Assembly (NCBI RefSeq): GCF_009720865.1
Contig: NZ_WNLA01000003.1
Span: 310,001-374,000, forward strand
DNA from: Pseudoduganella ginsengisoli
GTDB taxonomy: Bacteria > Pseudomonadota > Gammaproteobacteria > Burkholderiales > Burkholderiaceae_D
Direction: 5' to 3'
Length of the DNA: 64,000 nucleotides
Shown here: one piece after another, positions 53,832 to 63,927 of the stretch
Layout of the letters: the number at the start of each line of letters is the position of its first letter
Numbering within the stretch: the stretch's first letter is position 1
Position numbers and translations under genes: made by a program
Notes under the pieces: generated by a model
Seen by the model: the letters and a program-made list of their open reading frames with translations, nothing else
Database searches by the model: none
What the model was told of the DNA's origin: nothing

Positions 53832-55436
53832 GACGTCGATGCCATTGGCCAGTTCCGGCTTCAGGTTCGGGTTGCCGCTGCTGTCCGGTGAGAAGCGCGT
53901 ATTGATGTCGGCTTCATAGCGGCGCGCAGTCAACTGGCTCGTGTTGGGCGCCTTGAACGTGCGCGTCAGCGCCATGCGCAGCTGGCGGCCACTGTCGCCG
54001 GGGAATTTGTACAGCGTTTGCGCCACGGGGCTCAGCACGTGGTTGCGTGACTGCGTCTCGGCCAGGCTGGTACCGGAACTATCGGTGCGGATGCCTTCCC
54101 AGCGCGCACCCAGATACACGGACCATTGTTTGGTGACATTCCATTCATCCTGCGCGTACGCGGCCAGCTTGACGACTTGGGGGTCGAAGTATTCGCGGAT
54201 GGTTTGCGGCAGCGCACCCGTCAGCGTTTCCACGCGCACGGTGCTATCCCGGCTCTGGTTGCTGGTGACTTCCCAGCCGCTGGCCATCGCATGGCCGTCA
54301 AACAGCGTGCGCGTGTATTTGCCGGTGCTGCTGTAATTGGTATAGCGGCTGACAGTATCGCTGTCGCGCACGTAGTGGATGGCGTTGCCAGCCGTTGCCG
54401 ACTGCTGGCCGTTGCCGCTGGCGGCCCGCCCGCCGGATACAGACAATTTCGCATCAAGCTTGCCGCCGCCCAGCTTGGCGACCCAGTTCACGTCGCCGCC
54501 AAAGAATGCAGAATGACCGTCGAGCTCACCGTTCCGGTTCACGTACTCGGGAGCGCCAAACGAGCCACTGCGCACATCAACGGTGTTGCGCCAATCGTTG
54601 CTGGTTTTGGCTGCCTGGACAAAGCCGTTGACATTGAACTGTCCTTCATCCGGCAATTTCCAGTTCAGGCGTGGCTGCATGCCCAGCATGGTGGAACGGT
54701 AGTGCGACACGCCACTCGTCTGCCGCCAGTTCACCACGTCGCCCTGCGGTGTAAAAAACCGGTTTTCGGACCAATTGGGCCCGCTGCCCCGGTTATGTCC
54801 CAGCATGGCGTTCAGGTAGTACGACAGGTCGTCGACGCGGTCCGCCAGCGTTCCCATCAAGAACAGATTCGTGTTTTCATCGGAGCGTCCGCTGCTGAAG
54901 CGCACATCGCGCTGCGGCTTGGCAACGATTTTCTTCAACACGATATTGATGGTGCCCGCCACGGCCTGCATTGAATGCTCGGCCGTGGCGGCGCGGATCA
55001 CTTCAATCTTTTCAATCTGGTCGGGCGCCAGTGCATCCATGGAAAAGCCTGGCGGCGGGCGCTCGCCATTGACGAGGATTTGCGTGTAGCCACTGCCCAG
55101 GCCGCGCATGCGGATGCTGTTGCCGATCACCGTTACGCCGGGCGCGCGCTTCAACACGTCGAACACATTGTTGTCGCCGTACTTGATGATTTCTTCGTGG
55201 CTGAGGACGGTCTTGCCGGCCGTGTCGTCGCGGCGCGGGTCGTAGGCTTGCGTATTGCCCTTTACTTCCACGCGCTGGATGGTTTTATCACTGGTGACAG
55301 TGGTGCTCGTAGACGCTTTGGCGGGCGCAGCGCTTTCCGTACTGCCAGCGTTACTGTCCGCGTCATCCGCCAGCGCAGTGGGGCCTGCCATGAGCAGGGT
55401 GATCGCCAGCGCGATGCGGGTTAGTGCAAATTTCAT
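53226..55436 (-). CDS. TonB-dependent outer-membrane receptor
   Basis: 736 residues. A signal peptide ends at ALA/DD. The plug domain (about 75-180) carries VLSHEEIIKYGDNNVFDVLKRAPGV, RMRGLGSGYTQILVNGERPP and IEKIEVIRAATAEHSMQAVAGTINIVLKK. The barrel ends in the aromatic C-terminus VEMKF typical of outer-membrane proteins. ATG 55436 is supported by AAGGA; the open frame to 55466 is not. The substrate (siderophore, vitamin or sugar) is not predictable from the sequence. Pullulanase nearby is convergent, so a role in maltodextrin uptake is only speculation. The last 606 bases are duplicated 4.8 kb away. Confidence 0.92.
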   Translation of the reverse strand: MKFALTRIALAITLLMAGPTALADDADSNAGSTESAAPAKASTSTTVTSDKTIQRVEVKGNTQAYDPRRDDTAGKTVLSHEEIIKYGDNNVFDVLKRAPGVTVIGNSIRMRGLGSGYTQILVNGERPPPGFSMDALAPDQIEKIEVIRAATAEHSMQAVAGTINIVLKKIVAKPQRDVRFSSGRSDENTNLFLMGTLADRVDDLSYYLNAMLGHNRGSGPNWSENRFFTPQGDVVNWRQTSGVSHYRSTMLGMQPRLNWKLPDEGQFNVNGFVQAAKTSNDWRNTVDVRSGSFGAPEYVNRNGELDGHSAFFGGDVNWVAKLGGGKLDAKLSVSGGRAASGNGQQSATAGNAIHYVRDSDTVSRYTNYSSTGKYTRTLFDGHAMASGWEVTSNQSRDSTVRVETLTGALPQTIREYFDPQVVKLAAYAQDEWNVTKQWSVYLGARWEGIRTDSSGTSLAETQSRNHVLSPVAQTLYKFPGDSGRQLRMALTRTFKAPNTSQLTARRYEADINTRFSPDSSGNPNLKPELANGIDVTYEHFWAPGAVFSVGTSQRNIRDYIRSRLIEDRPGHWLTMPLNDGSATVRTLDVEVKFPLKAFDKEALPFDFRFSANRNWSAVDTVPGPDNRLDQQIPLTVTLGADYREDKFSAGASLAYRGGGPVRISDEQFVRQYRRRDVEAYWLYKVHAGLQVRLSASNLLGDDNDSLSRYVDRSGTSETRSWSPGSARLGANVEMKF

Positions 55437-55560
55437 TGTTTCCTTGCGTGATTGCAAAATCTGCAATTATGCACAGGATTTTCCCAACTGCACTACTTCG
55501 GTAACACTTTGCAAGAAATAATCACCGGGTTGCGCAATTTCAATGTTGCCAAACACTGTC

Positions 55561-55615
55561 GGTGCCTGGCACCTTTCGCCAAGAAACGTTTCTTTTTCCT
55601 CTGGTGCCTGGCACC
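55561..55615. repeat. Two GGTGCCTGGCACC near-palindromes
   Basis: The 13-base unit occurs at 55561-55573 and 55603-55615, in the intergenic region between the receptor and topB. Each is an almost perfect palindrome around a central T. This arrangement is like REP-type extragenic repeats; I cannot tell whether it can still move. Confidence 0.55.
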
Positions 55616-55621
55616 GTTTGT

Positions 55622-55650
55622 AAAAGAAAAACGGGACCGAAGTCCCGTTC
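55622..55650 (-). terminator. Rho-independent terminator of topB
   Basis: Stem ACGGGAC/GTCCCGT with a four-base loop, and in minus-strand direction a run of Ts (TTTTTCTTTT). It ends the lysM-dprA-smg-topB strand. Confidence 0.85.
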
Positions 55651-55668
55651 TTGCGCTGCTGGAAGGTT

Positions 55669-58317
55669 TTATTTGGCCGCTGCCGCAGCCTTGCGGGCTG
55701 GCGCTTTTTTTGCGGCAGGCTTTGCAGCCGGCTTCGCAGCGGCGGCTTTTTTCGCTGCCGGCTTCTTGGCCGGTGCAGCCTCCGCGCCGCCATCGGCATC
55801 ATTTGCCGCGCCGTCGTCAGCCGCCTTGCTCTTCGCACCCGGCTTGGCTTTACGCTCTTCGAACTCGAAGCTGATCTTGCCATCCTTGCCTTTGACGAGG
55901 AAAGCCTTGAACGGACGGCGCGTACGCTGCGAAATAAAGCCCGGCAGCAAATCCGTCTTGCCTTCATTGAGCAGCTTGCTCATCTGCTCAGGCAAAATCT
56001 CTTGCTGCAAGATGATGCGGCTGGAACGGAAGTCGCACGCCTTCGGTTTCGCCACCGTATGCTCGCACACGTACGCCAGGCCCATTTCATACACGTTGCC
56101 CGTGCATTTCGGGCATGGGCCCACCGGCGTCTGGTTCGAGAAGTCGACGCCTTCGCCTTCTTCCCCCTCTTCCTCGTTCTGGCCGAAATCGAACTCCAGC
56201 TTGAAGTTCTTGATTTCTTCATCCTTCACGATACGCAGGATGGCGGCAAATGGACGGCCCATCTTCGAACGAAAGCCTTGCAGCGGGCCGATGGTGCGCT
56301 CGCGCAGCAATTCTTCCACTTCATTGATTTCAAACTGGCGGCTGCCCGGCGTCTTCGTCATCGAGAATTCGCACTTGGTGCACGCGAAGCGGCGGTAGTT
56401 TTCCTTGACGGTGCCGCCGCAATTCGGGCACGGCGCCTGCAACGTCGCATAGTCGCCAGGAATCGTGTCGTTGTCGTATTCCTTGGCGCGCTTGACGATA
56501 ATTTGCGTCATTTGCGCAATTTCACGCATGAATTCTTCGCGCGAAATCTTGCCCTTTTCCATCTGCGACAGCTTGTATTCCCACTCGCCCGTCAATTCCG
56601 GCGCCGTCAATTCATCCACGCCCAGGCCGTGCAGCAACGTCATCAGCTGCGACGCTTTTGCAGTCGGCATCAAGTCGCGGCCTTCACGGATCAGGTATTT
56701 CTCCGTCAGCAGCCCTTCAATAATGGCCGCACGCGTGGCTGGCGTGCCCAAGCCTTTACCGGCCATCGCATCGCGCAATTCATCAGAATCCACCAGCTTG
56801 CCCGCGCCTTCCATGGCCGACAGCAAAGTCGCTTCGTTGTAGCGTGCAGGCGGTTTCGTCACGAGGCCGTTTGGCGTGACTTTCTCCGTGTGGACTTTCT
56901 CGCCCTTCTCCACCGCCACCAGGTTGCCGCCGCCTTCCTTGTCGTCGGTGGTGTCCTTGCCATAGATGGCCATCCAGCCCGGATTGGTCATCACCTTGCC
57001 TTCCGTCTTGAACTGGTGGCCCGCTACTTCCGTGTAGCGCGTGGTGACGAGGAATTCCGCCGCCGGGAAGAACACGGCCATGAAACGGCGCGTCACGAGG
57101 TCGTACAGTTTCTGTTCCGGCTCCGACAAACCTTTCGGCACCGTGCCGGTCGGGATGATGGCAAAGTGGTCGGAAATCTTCGTGTTGTCGAAGATGCGCT
57201 TGTTCGGCTTGACCCAACCCTTGGTCAGGATTTGCTTGGCAAACGTGTGGTAGTTATTGTTTTCACCCAGCACACCCAGCACTTGCTTGGCCGTGTCCAG
57301 GTAGTCTTCCGGCAAGTGGCGCGAATCCGTACGCGGGTAAGTCAGCACTTTGTGCTTTTCATACAGCGCTTGCGCCAGGCCCAGCGTGTTCTTCGCCGAG
57401 AAACCGAAACGGCCGTTGGCTTCACGCTGCAAGCTGGTCAAATCAAACAGCGCAGGCGCCATCGACGTGGTCGGCTTCGACTCTTCCGTCACGATGCCAG
57501 GCTTGCCCTTGCACGCAACAACGATGCTTTCCGCCGCCGCCTTCGACCACAGGCGTTCCGCTTTCTTTTCCGGATCCTGTTCGTCTTTCTTGAACTTGGT
57601 ATCGAGCCAGCGGCCTTCATACACGCCGGCTGCGCAAATGAATTCAGCGCGCACTTCCCAGTAATCGCGCGGCACGAACTTTTTGATTTTCTCTTCGCGC
57701 TCGACCACGATCGACAAGGTCGGCGTCTGCACGCGGCCCACGGTGGTCAGGTAAAAGCCGCCTTCTTTCGAGTTGAAGGCCGTCATTGCACGGGTACCGT
57801 TAATACCGATCAGCCAGTCCGCTTCCGAACGGCAGCGCGCGGCATCGGCCAGCGGCAGCATTTCTTCATCGCTGCGCAGGCGCGAAAAACCTTCGCGGAT
57901 CGCGGCCGGCGTCATCGATTGCAGCCACAAGCGCTTGATTGGCTGCTTGGCTTTCGCATTTTGCGCAATCAAACGGAAAATCAATTCCCCTTCGCGGCCC
58001 GCGTCGCATGCGTTAATCAGGGCCGTGACATCTTTACGCTTGATCAGCTTGTTCAACACCTTCAGGCGTGATTCCGTCTTGGCGATGGGGTTCAGCGCAA
58101 AGTACGGTGGAATCATCGGCAAGTGCGTGAAGCTCCATTTGCCGCGCTTGACGTCATACTCCTCGGGCACGGCAATTTCCAGCAAGTGGCCGACTGCGGA
58201 CGACAGCACATACTCGTCCGATTCAAAGTACTCATCGTGCTTGGTAAAGCCGCCCAGCGACTTCGCGATATCGTTCGCGACAGATGGCTTCTCGGCGATG
58301 ATGAGGGTTTTGCTCAT
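55669..58317 (-). CDS. topB: DNA topoisomerase III
   Basis: 882 residues. The Toprim domain starts SKTLIIAEKPSVANDIAKSL; the active tyrosine is Tyr327 in TYPRTDSRHL (E. coli TopB has Tyr328). Two zinc-ribbon modules follow (CPNCGG...FACTKC; CPKCTG...YVCEH), and the C-terminus is a Lys/Ala/Pro-rich tail (AAPAKKPAAKKAAAAKPAA), a DNA-binding extension common in betaproteobacteria. Type IA enzyme that decatenates and relaxes DNA. Start ATG 58317 (MSKTL). Confidence 0.95.
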   Translation of the reverse strand: MSKTLIIAEKPSVANDIAKSLGGFTKHDEYFESDEYVLSSAVGHLLEIAVPEEYDVKRGKWSFTHLPMIPPYFALNPIAKTESRLKVLNKLIKRKDVTALINACDAGREGELIFRLIAQNAKAKQPIKRLWLQSMTPAAIREGFSRLRSDEEMLPLADAARCRSEADWLIGINGTRAMTAFNSKEGGFYLTTVGRVQTPTLSIVVEREEKIKKFVPRDYWEVRAEFICAAGVYEGRWLDTKFKKDEQDPEKKAERLWSKAAAESIVVACKGKPGIVTEESKPTTSMAPALFDLTSLQREANGRFGFSAKNTLGLAQALYEKHKVLTYPRTDSRHLPEDYLDTAKQVLGVLGENNNYHTFAKQILTKGWVKPNKRIFDNTKISDHFAIIPTGTVPKGLSEPEQKLYDLVTRRFMAVFFPAAEFLVTTRYTEVAGHQFKTEGKVMTNPGWMAIYGKDTTDDKEGGGNLVAVEKGEKVHTEKVTPNGLVTKPPARYNEATLLSAMEGAGKLVDSDELRDAMAGKGLGTPATRAAIIEGLLTEKYLIREGRDLMPTAKASQLMTLLHGLGVDELTAPELTGEWEYKLSQMEKGKISREEFMREIAQMTQIIVKRAKEYDNDTIPGDYATLQAPCPNCGGTVKENYRRFACTKCEFSMTKTPGSRQFEINEVEELLRERTIGPLQGFRSKMGRPFAAILRIVKDEEIKNFKLEFDFGQNEEEGEEGEGVDFSNQTPVGPCPKCTGNVYEMGLAYVCEHTVAKPKACDFRSSRIILQQEILPEQMSKLLNEGKTDLLPGFISQRTRRPFKAFLVKGKDGKISFEFEERKAKPGAKSKAADDGAANDADGGAEAAPAKKPAAKKAAAAKPAAKPAAKKAPARKAAAAAK

Positions 58318-58397
58318 AGTGTTGAATTCTCTTTTTATAGTGGCGGCACGGCACGCTGCGATGACATCCAGCGGTGTGTAATACGTGGGTAAGCGTG

Positions 58398-58862
58398 TCA
58401 GTGCAACAGGCGCGGCAACTGGTCTTCATCCGAACCGAACAGATCGTCGAACATCAGCGCATCCGGCTCCTTGCCCTGGCTCCATAACACGAGCAAGACA
58501 ATGATCTTCAGTTTGCCCAAGGACACAGGGACTTCGTTCAGAGCCAGCGCGCGCTCAATGACGATTTCACGCTGCAATGGGGACAGCACTTGCGCGCTTT
58601 CCAAAAACTGGATGAAGCCGATCGCTTGTGTGCCCAACGCATCCCTTTCCTCTTCCACATAATAGCGGATGCCAGTGGAAGCAGCCGTCGACGCTTGTTC
58701 AGCGCCGGCCATTGCATTCAAGTCTGTCAGCCAGACCAGCGCTTCGGAAATCTCTCCGTCGTCGAACCCGACAGCCGACAGTTTCCGCGCCAGCGCGGCC
58801 GGCTCAGGGCACGCGTCGGGACGGTAATAAGTCTCGTAGAGATAAACCAGGATGTCGAACAT
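58398..58862 (-). CDS. smg: Smg/DUF494 family protein
   Basis: 154 residues. The family opening [19 protein letters not shown] and [15 protein letters not shown] near the end are typical. Smg genes lie beside dprA in many gammaproteobacteria and betaproteobacteria; function unknown. It is in the same strand as dprA, 61 bases downstream. Confidence 0.92.
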   Translation of the reverse strand: MFDILVYLYETYYRPDACPEPAALARKLSAVGFDDGEISEALVWLTDLNAMAGAEQASTAASTGIRYYVEEERDALGTQAIGFIQFLESAQVLSPLQREIVIERALALNEVPVSLGKLKIIVLLVLWSQGKEPDALMFDDLFGSDEDQLPRLLH

Positions 58863-58923
58863 GGCGCTACTCTAACAGTTAAGATCGGCGAAACACAAGT
58901 CCCGCACTTTAATAGCGAAGGGC

Positions 58924-60084
58924 TCAGTTTTGCAACCTTTGATAGATTCCACCCGGCAATCTCTCGACCAATCCCGCCAATTCCAGCGCCAATAAATGGC
59001 CTTGCGTATCGGGCAGTGGCAAGCCTGAACGGTACGCCAGCGCCTCGGCGGAGCCCGGATCGTGGCCAATCGCCACCAGTAGTTTCGCCAGCTCGCCCTG
59101 CACGGCGGCCGTGCGCTGGACCTTGTGCGGCGCCCCATTGCAGGCCGTGCCAGGCTGCACGACTTCGAGCACATGGGCAACAGATTCCACCAGGATAGCG
59201 CCGTTGCGCAGCAGTTCATGGCAGCCACGCGCCAGCGGTGAATGGATGGAGCCGGGGATGGCCATCACGTCGCGGCCCTGCTGCCCCGCCAGCCGGGCAG
59301 TGATCAGCGAGCCAGACTGTTCAGCAGCTTCGACGACCAGCACGCCCAGCGACAAGCCGCTGAGGATGCGGTTGCGCTTGGGGAAGTGTTCGGGCCGTGG
59401 TGGCGTTCCCAATGGATATTCACTGACGATGCAGCCCTGCTCTGCAATTTGCCGCCGCAATGCCAGGTTGCGCATCGGATACGTCACGTCGATGCCCGCC
59501 CCGATGACTGCCACGGTGGAACTCAGCGCGCCGCGGTGCGCGGCCGCATCGATCCCCAGCGCCAGCCCGGACACGACAACCAGCCCCGCTTCCGACAAGC
59601 CCCGCGCAAACTGTTCAGCATGCGCCATGCCTTGTGCGCTGGCTTTGCGCGCCCCCACGACACCGACCGCCGGCCGGCTGAGCAGCGAGCGGTCCCCCTC
59701 TATATATAGAAGCACTGGCGGATCGACAATTTCCTTCAACAACGCCGGGTAATCGTCATCGCCGGCCGCGAGCAGGCTGTGGCCCGGCTGCGCGGCCCAG
59801 CCCATGGCCCGGTCCGCCATGCGCGCAATCTGATCGAGCCAAGGGCGCGGAGGTTCCCGTAGCGCGCGCACGGCAGCATCGGTGCGGCAGCCCGGCACCT
59901 CGTTCAGCCACTCAGCCAATTGTTGAGGATCCGCCGCAAAAATTTTGGCAGGGTCTGCCTCATTATCGAGCAGCACTTTGGCGGCAACGGGTCCGACGTG
60001 CGGCGTTTCCGCCAGGCGCAACCAGGCAGCAGCATCGCGCTGGCGGCCAGGCACTGCATCGACAGGGGCATCCGTGGCTTGCAC
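58924..60084 (-). CDS. dprA: DNA-processing protein DprA
   Basis: 386 residues. The Rossmann core is clear: VGVVGARKASAQGMAHAEQFARGL, VVSGLALGIDAAAHRGAL, TVAVIGAGID, EYPLGTPPRPEHFPKRNRILSGLS, and the C-terminal winged-helix-like domain. DprA loads RecA on incoming ssDNA in natural transformation. The start is GTG 60084, eight bases after the LysM-protein stop codon. Presence fits a competence-capable organism and possible uptake of the accessory segments, but does not prove it. Confidence 0.94.
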   Translation of the reverse strand: MQATDAPVDAVPGRQRDAAAWLRLAETPHVGPVAAKVLLDNEADPAKIFAADPQQLAEWLNEVPGCRTDAAVRALREPPRPWLDQIARMADRAMGWAAQPGHSLLAAGDDDYPALLKEIVDPPVLLYIEGDRSLLSRPAVGVVGARKASAQGMAHAEQFARGLSEAGLVVVSGLALGIDAAAHRGALSSTVAVIGAGIDVTYPMRNLALRRQIAEQGCIVSEYPLGTPPRPEHFPKRNRILSGLSLGVLVVEAAEQSGSLITARLAGQQGRDVMAIPGSIHSPLARGCHELLRNGAILVESVAHVLEVVQPGTACNGAPHKVQRTAAVQGELAKLLVAIGHDPGSAEALAYRSGLPLPDTQGHLLALELAGLVERLPGGIYQRLQN

Positions 60085-60092
60085 GGCGTCGG

Positions 60093-61199
60093 TTACTCCG
60101 GCGATGTGGCGACGTCGCCTACCTCGACAGGTTCGGTCACCTGCATGATCAAGCCATACGAAATATGCTTGAACACGCGGAAGATAAACAAGCTGCCCAC
60201 TTGTTCATCCGGCAGCTTGACCTTGGGGTCGCCCATGTTGTGCCAGCCTTTGCTGGCGCCTGGATCGGTGACGACCTTCCCCCGATGGTACAGCTGCAGC
60301 ACGGAGCCGACATCGAGTCCGTCAACCTTGCCCCGGTTGACGGAAACCACCTGGTTCTGCCCAGCGTGCGTGACGCCGCCATAAATTGCCACCACGTTCG
60401 CGTCGACTTTGCGTTCCGGCGGATGCGGCACGAAGTGGTTCATGGGCGTGGGCGGCATTTGCATCAGCAAATCCCCTTTGCCCATTTCTTCTTTCGCCGT
60501 GGCCACGACAAAGGTATGCACGTCGGTGCCAGCCGCAGCCGGCTGCACGAGTTTCAACGTGCCCAGGTAAAACGCTTCCTGGCCGATCACGGCCTTGGTA
60601 ATCGGGTCTTGCAGCGGTTTGCCGGGACGGAAGACCTGGAACGACGTGCCATCCTTGAGGTCGCCCCGCACATACGCTTTTTCATCCTTGCCCAGGAACA
60701 TGTGCCCCTCTTGCGCGGCAACGATGCGGGGCGCATTCTTCAATTCATCATTTTCAATGATCAGCGGCTGCGACAGGAATGGTTCAATGACGCCATTGGG
60801 TATGGATTTGACGGCATCCTTGCCCAGCCCCTCCATGCGCAATTGCGGTTGTATGCGCAAGTCGGACGGATCGCCGGCGCCGCCGGCGCCATTCGCGCCA
60901 ATCGGCGTCCCCAGCCGCAAGCGGCCTGCCGCGCGGTCAAAGTAAACGATTTGTCCCGGATAAATCCAGTGGGGGTTCTTGATTTCCTCTTTATTCATGC
61001 CCCACACTTGTGGCCAGCACCAGGGCTTTTCGAGGAAACGGCCGGAAATGTCCCATAAGGTGTCGCCCTTGACCACCACGTGCTGGTCCGGCGCATTGGG
61101 ACGGAAATCGCACTGCATGGCTTGCGCCCCGGAAGCCACGGCACTGGAAATCAGGCAGGCAATCGTCAGGCGTGCACCGACTGTGCTAAAATTTTTCAT
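60093..61199 (-). CDS. LysM-domain peptidoglycan-binding protein
   Basis: 368 residues with a signal peptide (MKNFSTVGARLTIACLISSAVASGAQA). One LysM motif (VVKGDTLWDISGRFLEKPWCWPQVWGMNKEEIKNPHWIYPGQ) binds peptidoglycan. The remaining 270 residues are of unknown function. ATG 61199 (MKNFS) is used; the longer open frame adds only low-quality sequence. Proteins of this type precede dprA in many betaproteobacteria. It is divergent from def. Confidence 0.9.
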   Translation of the reverse strand: MKNFSTVGARLTIACLISSAVASGAQAMQCDFRPNAPDQHVVVKGDTLWDISGRFLEKPWCWPQVWGMNKEEIKNPHWIYPGQIVYFDRAAGRLRLGTPIGANGAGGAGDPSDLRIQPQLRMEGLGKDAVKSIPNGVIEPFLSQPLIIENDELKNAPRIVAAQEGHMFLGKDEKAYVRGDLKDGTSFQVFRPGKPLQDPITKAVIGQEAFYLGTLKLVQPAAAGTDVHTFVVATAKEEMGKGDLLMQMPPTPMNHFVPHPPERKVDANVVAIYGGVTHAGQNQVVSVNRGKVDGLDVGSVLQLYHRGKVVTDPGASKGWHNMGDPKVKLPDEQVGSLFIFRVFKHISYGLIMQVTEPVEVGDVATSPE

Positions 61200-61357
61200 T
61201 GATAACGGCCTTTCCCACCAAAGGCTTTGGCGCAGTAAATTGCCACAGTGAATCATATTTCTGCCCATAATACCCTGAACTCGCGAGAAACAGTCACACG
61301 GCGCACGTGCTGCGTTGCTGGCTGGCCTTATCGTATTTTTAAGTCTCTGACGCCCGC

Positions 61358-61891
61358 ATGTCCAAACTGAATATCCTCCGCTACCCTGATCCGCGCCTGC
61401 ACAAAGTTGCCAAGCCAGTCACCGTTTTTGATGCCCGCCTGGCCAAACTGGTCGAAGACATGGCTGAAACCATGTACGACGCACCAGGCGTCGGCCTGGC
61501 AGCCACCCAGGTGGACGTACATGAGCGCCTGATGATTATCGACGTCACGGAAGACAAGACCGGCTTGAAAGCCTACGTCAATCCGGAAATCATCTGGGCC
61601 AGCGAAGACAAGCAAGTCTACGATGAAGGCTGCCTGTCCGTGCCTGGCATTTATGACGGCGTCGAGCGCCCTTCGCGCGTCAAAGTGCGCGCCCAGGACG
61701 TCAAAGGCGAAACTTTTGAAGTAGAAGCGGATGGTTTGCTGGCCGTGTGCATCCAGCACGAAATGGACCATTTGATGGGCAAAGTGTTCGTGGAATACTT
61801 GTCGCCCTTGAAGCGCAACCGCATCAAGACCAAAATGATCAAGGAAGAGCGGGAAATCGCGCGCCACCAGGCCCGCCCGCACCGCCGCTGA
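61358..61891 (+). CDS. def: Peptide deformylase
   Basis: 177 residues. The three conserved motifs are all present: GVGLAATQ (about 45-52), EGCLSVPG (about 88-95) and [10 protein letters not shown] (about 131-140), giving the metal ligands Cys and two His and the catalytic Glu. Removes the formyl group from nascent proteins. Divergent from the LysM gene; fmt follows after a 107-bp repeat. Confidence 0.96.
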   Translation: MSKLNILRYPDPRLHKVAKPVTVFDARLAKLVEDMAETMYDAPGVGLAATQVDVHERLMIIDVTEDKTGLKAYVNPEIIWASEDKQVYDEGCLSVPGIYDGVERPSRVKVRAQDVKGETFEVEADGLLAVCIQHEMDHLMGKVFVEYLSPLKRNRIKTKMIKEEREIARHQARPHRR

Positions 61892-61908
61892 TCCCAGCCT
61901 TGAGTTCC

Positions 61909-62015
61909 GTAGGGCGGATTAGCGGGCAACGCCCGCGTAATCCGCCATTCCATGCGCCGCCGGTGCACCTGGCGGATTACGGGGGACGCCGAGTCCTGGC
62001 GCTAATCTGCCCTAC
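61909..62015. repeat. 107-bp palindromic repeat element (MITE/REP-like)
   Basis: Begins GTAGGGCGGATTAGC and ends GCTAATCTGCCCTAC, an inverted pair with one mismatch. Internal pieces repeat the theme (GTAATCCGCC, GGCGGATTACG), giving nested inverted repeats. It has no coding capacity and lies between def and fmt; probably a mobile or REP-like extragenic element. Other copies are needed to define it; none elsewhere in the window was noticed. Confidence 0.7.
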
Positions 62016-62047
62016 ATGAATTGGCGCCGCACAAAGAGGAAAAAATA

Positions 62048-63004
62048 ATGAAAATCGTCTTCGCCGGCACGCCAGAATTCGCGGCAGTCGCATTGCAAGC
62101 CCTGCATGAAGCAGGCTTTACCATCCCCCTGGTATTGACCCAGCCCGACCGCCCGGCCGGACGCGGCATGCATTTGCAGCCGTCCGCCGTCAAACAATAC
62201 GCGGTCGCCCACAACCTCCCCGTTGCCCAGCCACTGTCGCTGCGCATGGACAGCAAAGACCCGCAGCGCGCTGCCGAAGCCAAAGAAGCGCACGAGCGCC
62301 TGCTGGCCACGGATTACGACGCCATGGTGGTGGCCGCTTACGGCTTGATCCTGCCGCGCAGCACGCTCGACATCAAACCGTGCATCAATATCCACGGCTC
62401 GCTGCTGCCGCGCTGGCGCGGCGCCGCGCCAATCCACCGCGCAATTGAAGCGGGCGATGCGGAAACCGGCGTCACCATCATGCAAATGGAAGAAGGGCTC
62501 GATACGGGCCCGATGCTGTTGATGGAACGCTTGCCGATCGGCCCGCACGACACCACCGGCATCTTGCACGACAAGCTGGCCGCCATGGGCGCCGCCATGT
62601 GCGTGAAAGTCATGCGCAAGATGGAACTAGGCGTGGTGGAAGCCGTGCCGCAGCCGGAAGCTGGCGTCACGTATGCAGCCAAGATCAGCAAGGATGAAGC
62701 GACGCTGGACTTCACGGCGTCCGCCCGGGAAATCGGCCGCAAGATCCGCGCGTTCAATCCCTTCCCCGGCGCGCATGGTTCCGTCAATGGCGTCACCATT
62801 AAATTGTGGAATGCGGAAGTGCTGGACGCGGACAGTTCCGCTGCACCCGGCCAGGTATTGGCAGCTGACGCACAGCATGGCATCGTGGTCGCGTGCGGCT
62901 CCGGCTCGCTGCGCCTGACGGAATTGCAAAAGCCGGGCGGCAAGCGCTTGCCAGCCGCCGAGTTCATCAAAGGCTTCCCGCTCGACGGCCTGCGCTTCGC
63001 GTGA
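62048..63004 (+). CDS. fmt: Methionyl-tRNA formyltransferase
   Basis: 318 residues. The formyl-donor motif [21 protein letters not shown] has the catalytic Asn/His, followed by [10 protein letters not shown]. Starts [12 protein letters not shown] at ATG 62048 with AGAGGA upstream; 957 bases. It formylates initiator Met-tRNA, the partner reaction to def. The stop codon overlaps the next start. Confidence 0.96.
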   Translation: MKIVFAGTPEFAAVALQALHEAGFTIPLVLTQPDRPAGRGMHLQPSAVKQYAVAHNLPVAQPLSLRMDSKDPQRAAEAKEAHERLLATDYDAMVVAAYGLILPRSTLDIKPCINIHGSLLPRWRGAAPIHRAIEAGDAETGVTIMQMEEGLDTGPMLLMERLPIGPHDTTGILHDKLAAMGAAMCVKVMRKMELGVVEAVPQPEAGVTYAAKISKDEATLDFTASAREIGRKIRAFNPFPGAHGSVNGVTIKLWNAEVLDADSSAAPGQVLAADAQHGIVVACGSGSLRLTELQKPGGKRLPAAEFIKGFPLDGLRFA

Positions 63005-63927
63005 GCGACACCACGCGGATGGATCAGCTGGCTGCCTTGCGCGCGCTGCGCAAGGTGGTCGAACTGGGCAGTTTTACTGCCGCCGCGGAAGCACTGGGCC
63101 TGTCGCACACGGCCATTTCCCGCCAAATCGCCCAGCTGGAAAGCAAGCTGGGCGCGCAACTACTGAACCGCACGACACGCCGTTTCGCCCTGACCGAAGC
63201 AGGCAAACAATACTACGAAGCGTGCAAGCAAATCCTCGATGCGCTCGATGAAGCAGACCGCGCCGTTGGCGACCACCAGGCCCGCCCTGCCGGCACCTTG
63301 CGCATCAATGCGCCGATGGCATTCGGCACGCTGGAACTGGCGGAATGGCTGCCGGATTTCCTCGCGCACTACCCGGAATTGCAAATGGACCTCGTGTGCA
63401 ATGACCGCATTGTCGACTTGATTGAAGATGGCTTTGATGTGGCCTTGCGCCTCACACGCGAATTGCCGGATTCCACGTTGATTGCGAAACGGCTGGCCAC
63501 CAGCGAAGTCCTGGTGGTTGCCAGCCCCGCCTACCTTGCCCGGCACGGCACACCGCAAACGCCGCAGGATTTGCTGGCCCATAACTGCATGACGTACACA
63601 CAGGTATTGCGGCCACAGGACTGGACGTTCATTGATGCCGATGGCGTGGCGCAAACCATTGCCGTGCGGGGTACGCTACAAGCCAACACAGGCATCGCAC
63701 TGCGCACGGCAGCGTTGCAGGGACTGGGCATCGCCACCACGGCGTCATTCATCGTGCACGAGGATTTAAAGGCGGGACGGTTGGTGAAATTGCTGCCCGC
63801 CTATGGACTGAAGCCGCGCGAACTGTATGCGCTGTACCCGCACAACCGGCACTTATCGCCGAAGGTGCGGGCGTTTGTCGATTACGCAGCGGCTATCTAC
63901 CGCGAGCGGCGCTGGGATACACAATAA
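63001..63927 (+). CDS. LysR-family transcriptional regulator
   Basis: 308 residues from GTG 63001 (GTGA overlap with fmt stop); ATG 63019 is possible. The helix-turn-helix is [40 protein letters not shown], and the effector domain is of the common CrgA-like type ([22 protein letters not shown]). Its target is unknown because no divergent neighbour exists in the window. Confidence 0.92.
   Translation: MSDTTRMDQLAALRALRKVVELGSFTAAAEALGLSHTAISRQIAQLESKLGAQLLNRTTRRFALTEAGKQYYEACKQILDALDEADRAVGDHQARPAGTLRINAPMAFGTLELAEWLPDFLAHYPELQMDLVCNDRIVDLIEDGFDVALRLTRELPDSTLIAKRLATSEVLVVASPAYLARHGTPQTPQDLLAHNCMTYTQVLRPQDWTFIDADGVAQTIAVRGTLQANTGIALRTAALQGLGIATTASFIVHEDLKAGRLVKLLPAYGLKPRELYALYPHNRHLSPKVRAFVDYAAAIYRERRWDTQ

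Noticed and set aside
55651..58071. 806-residue antisense open frame opposite topB
   Set aside because: topB motifs, zinc ribbons and catalytic Tyr are all on the minus strand.
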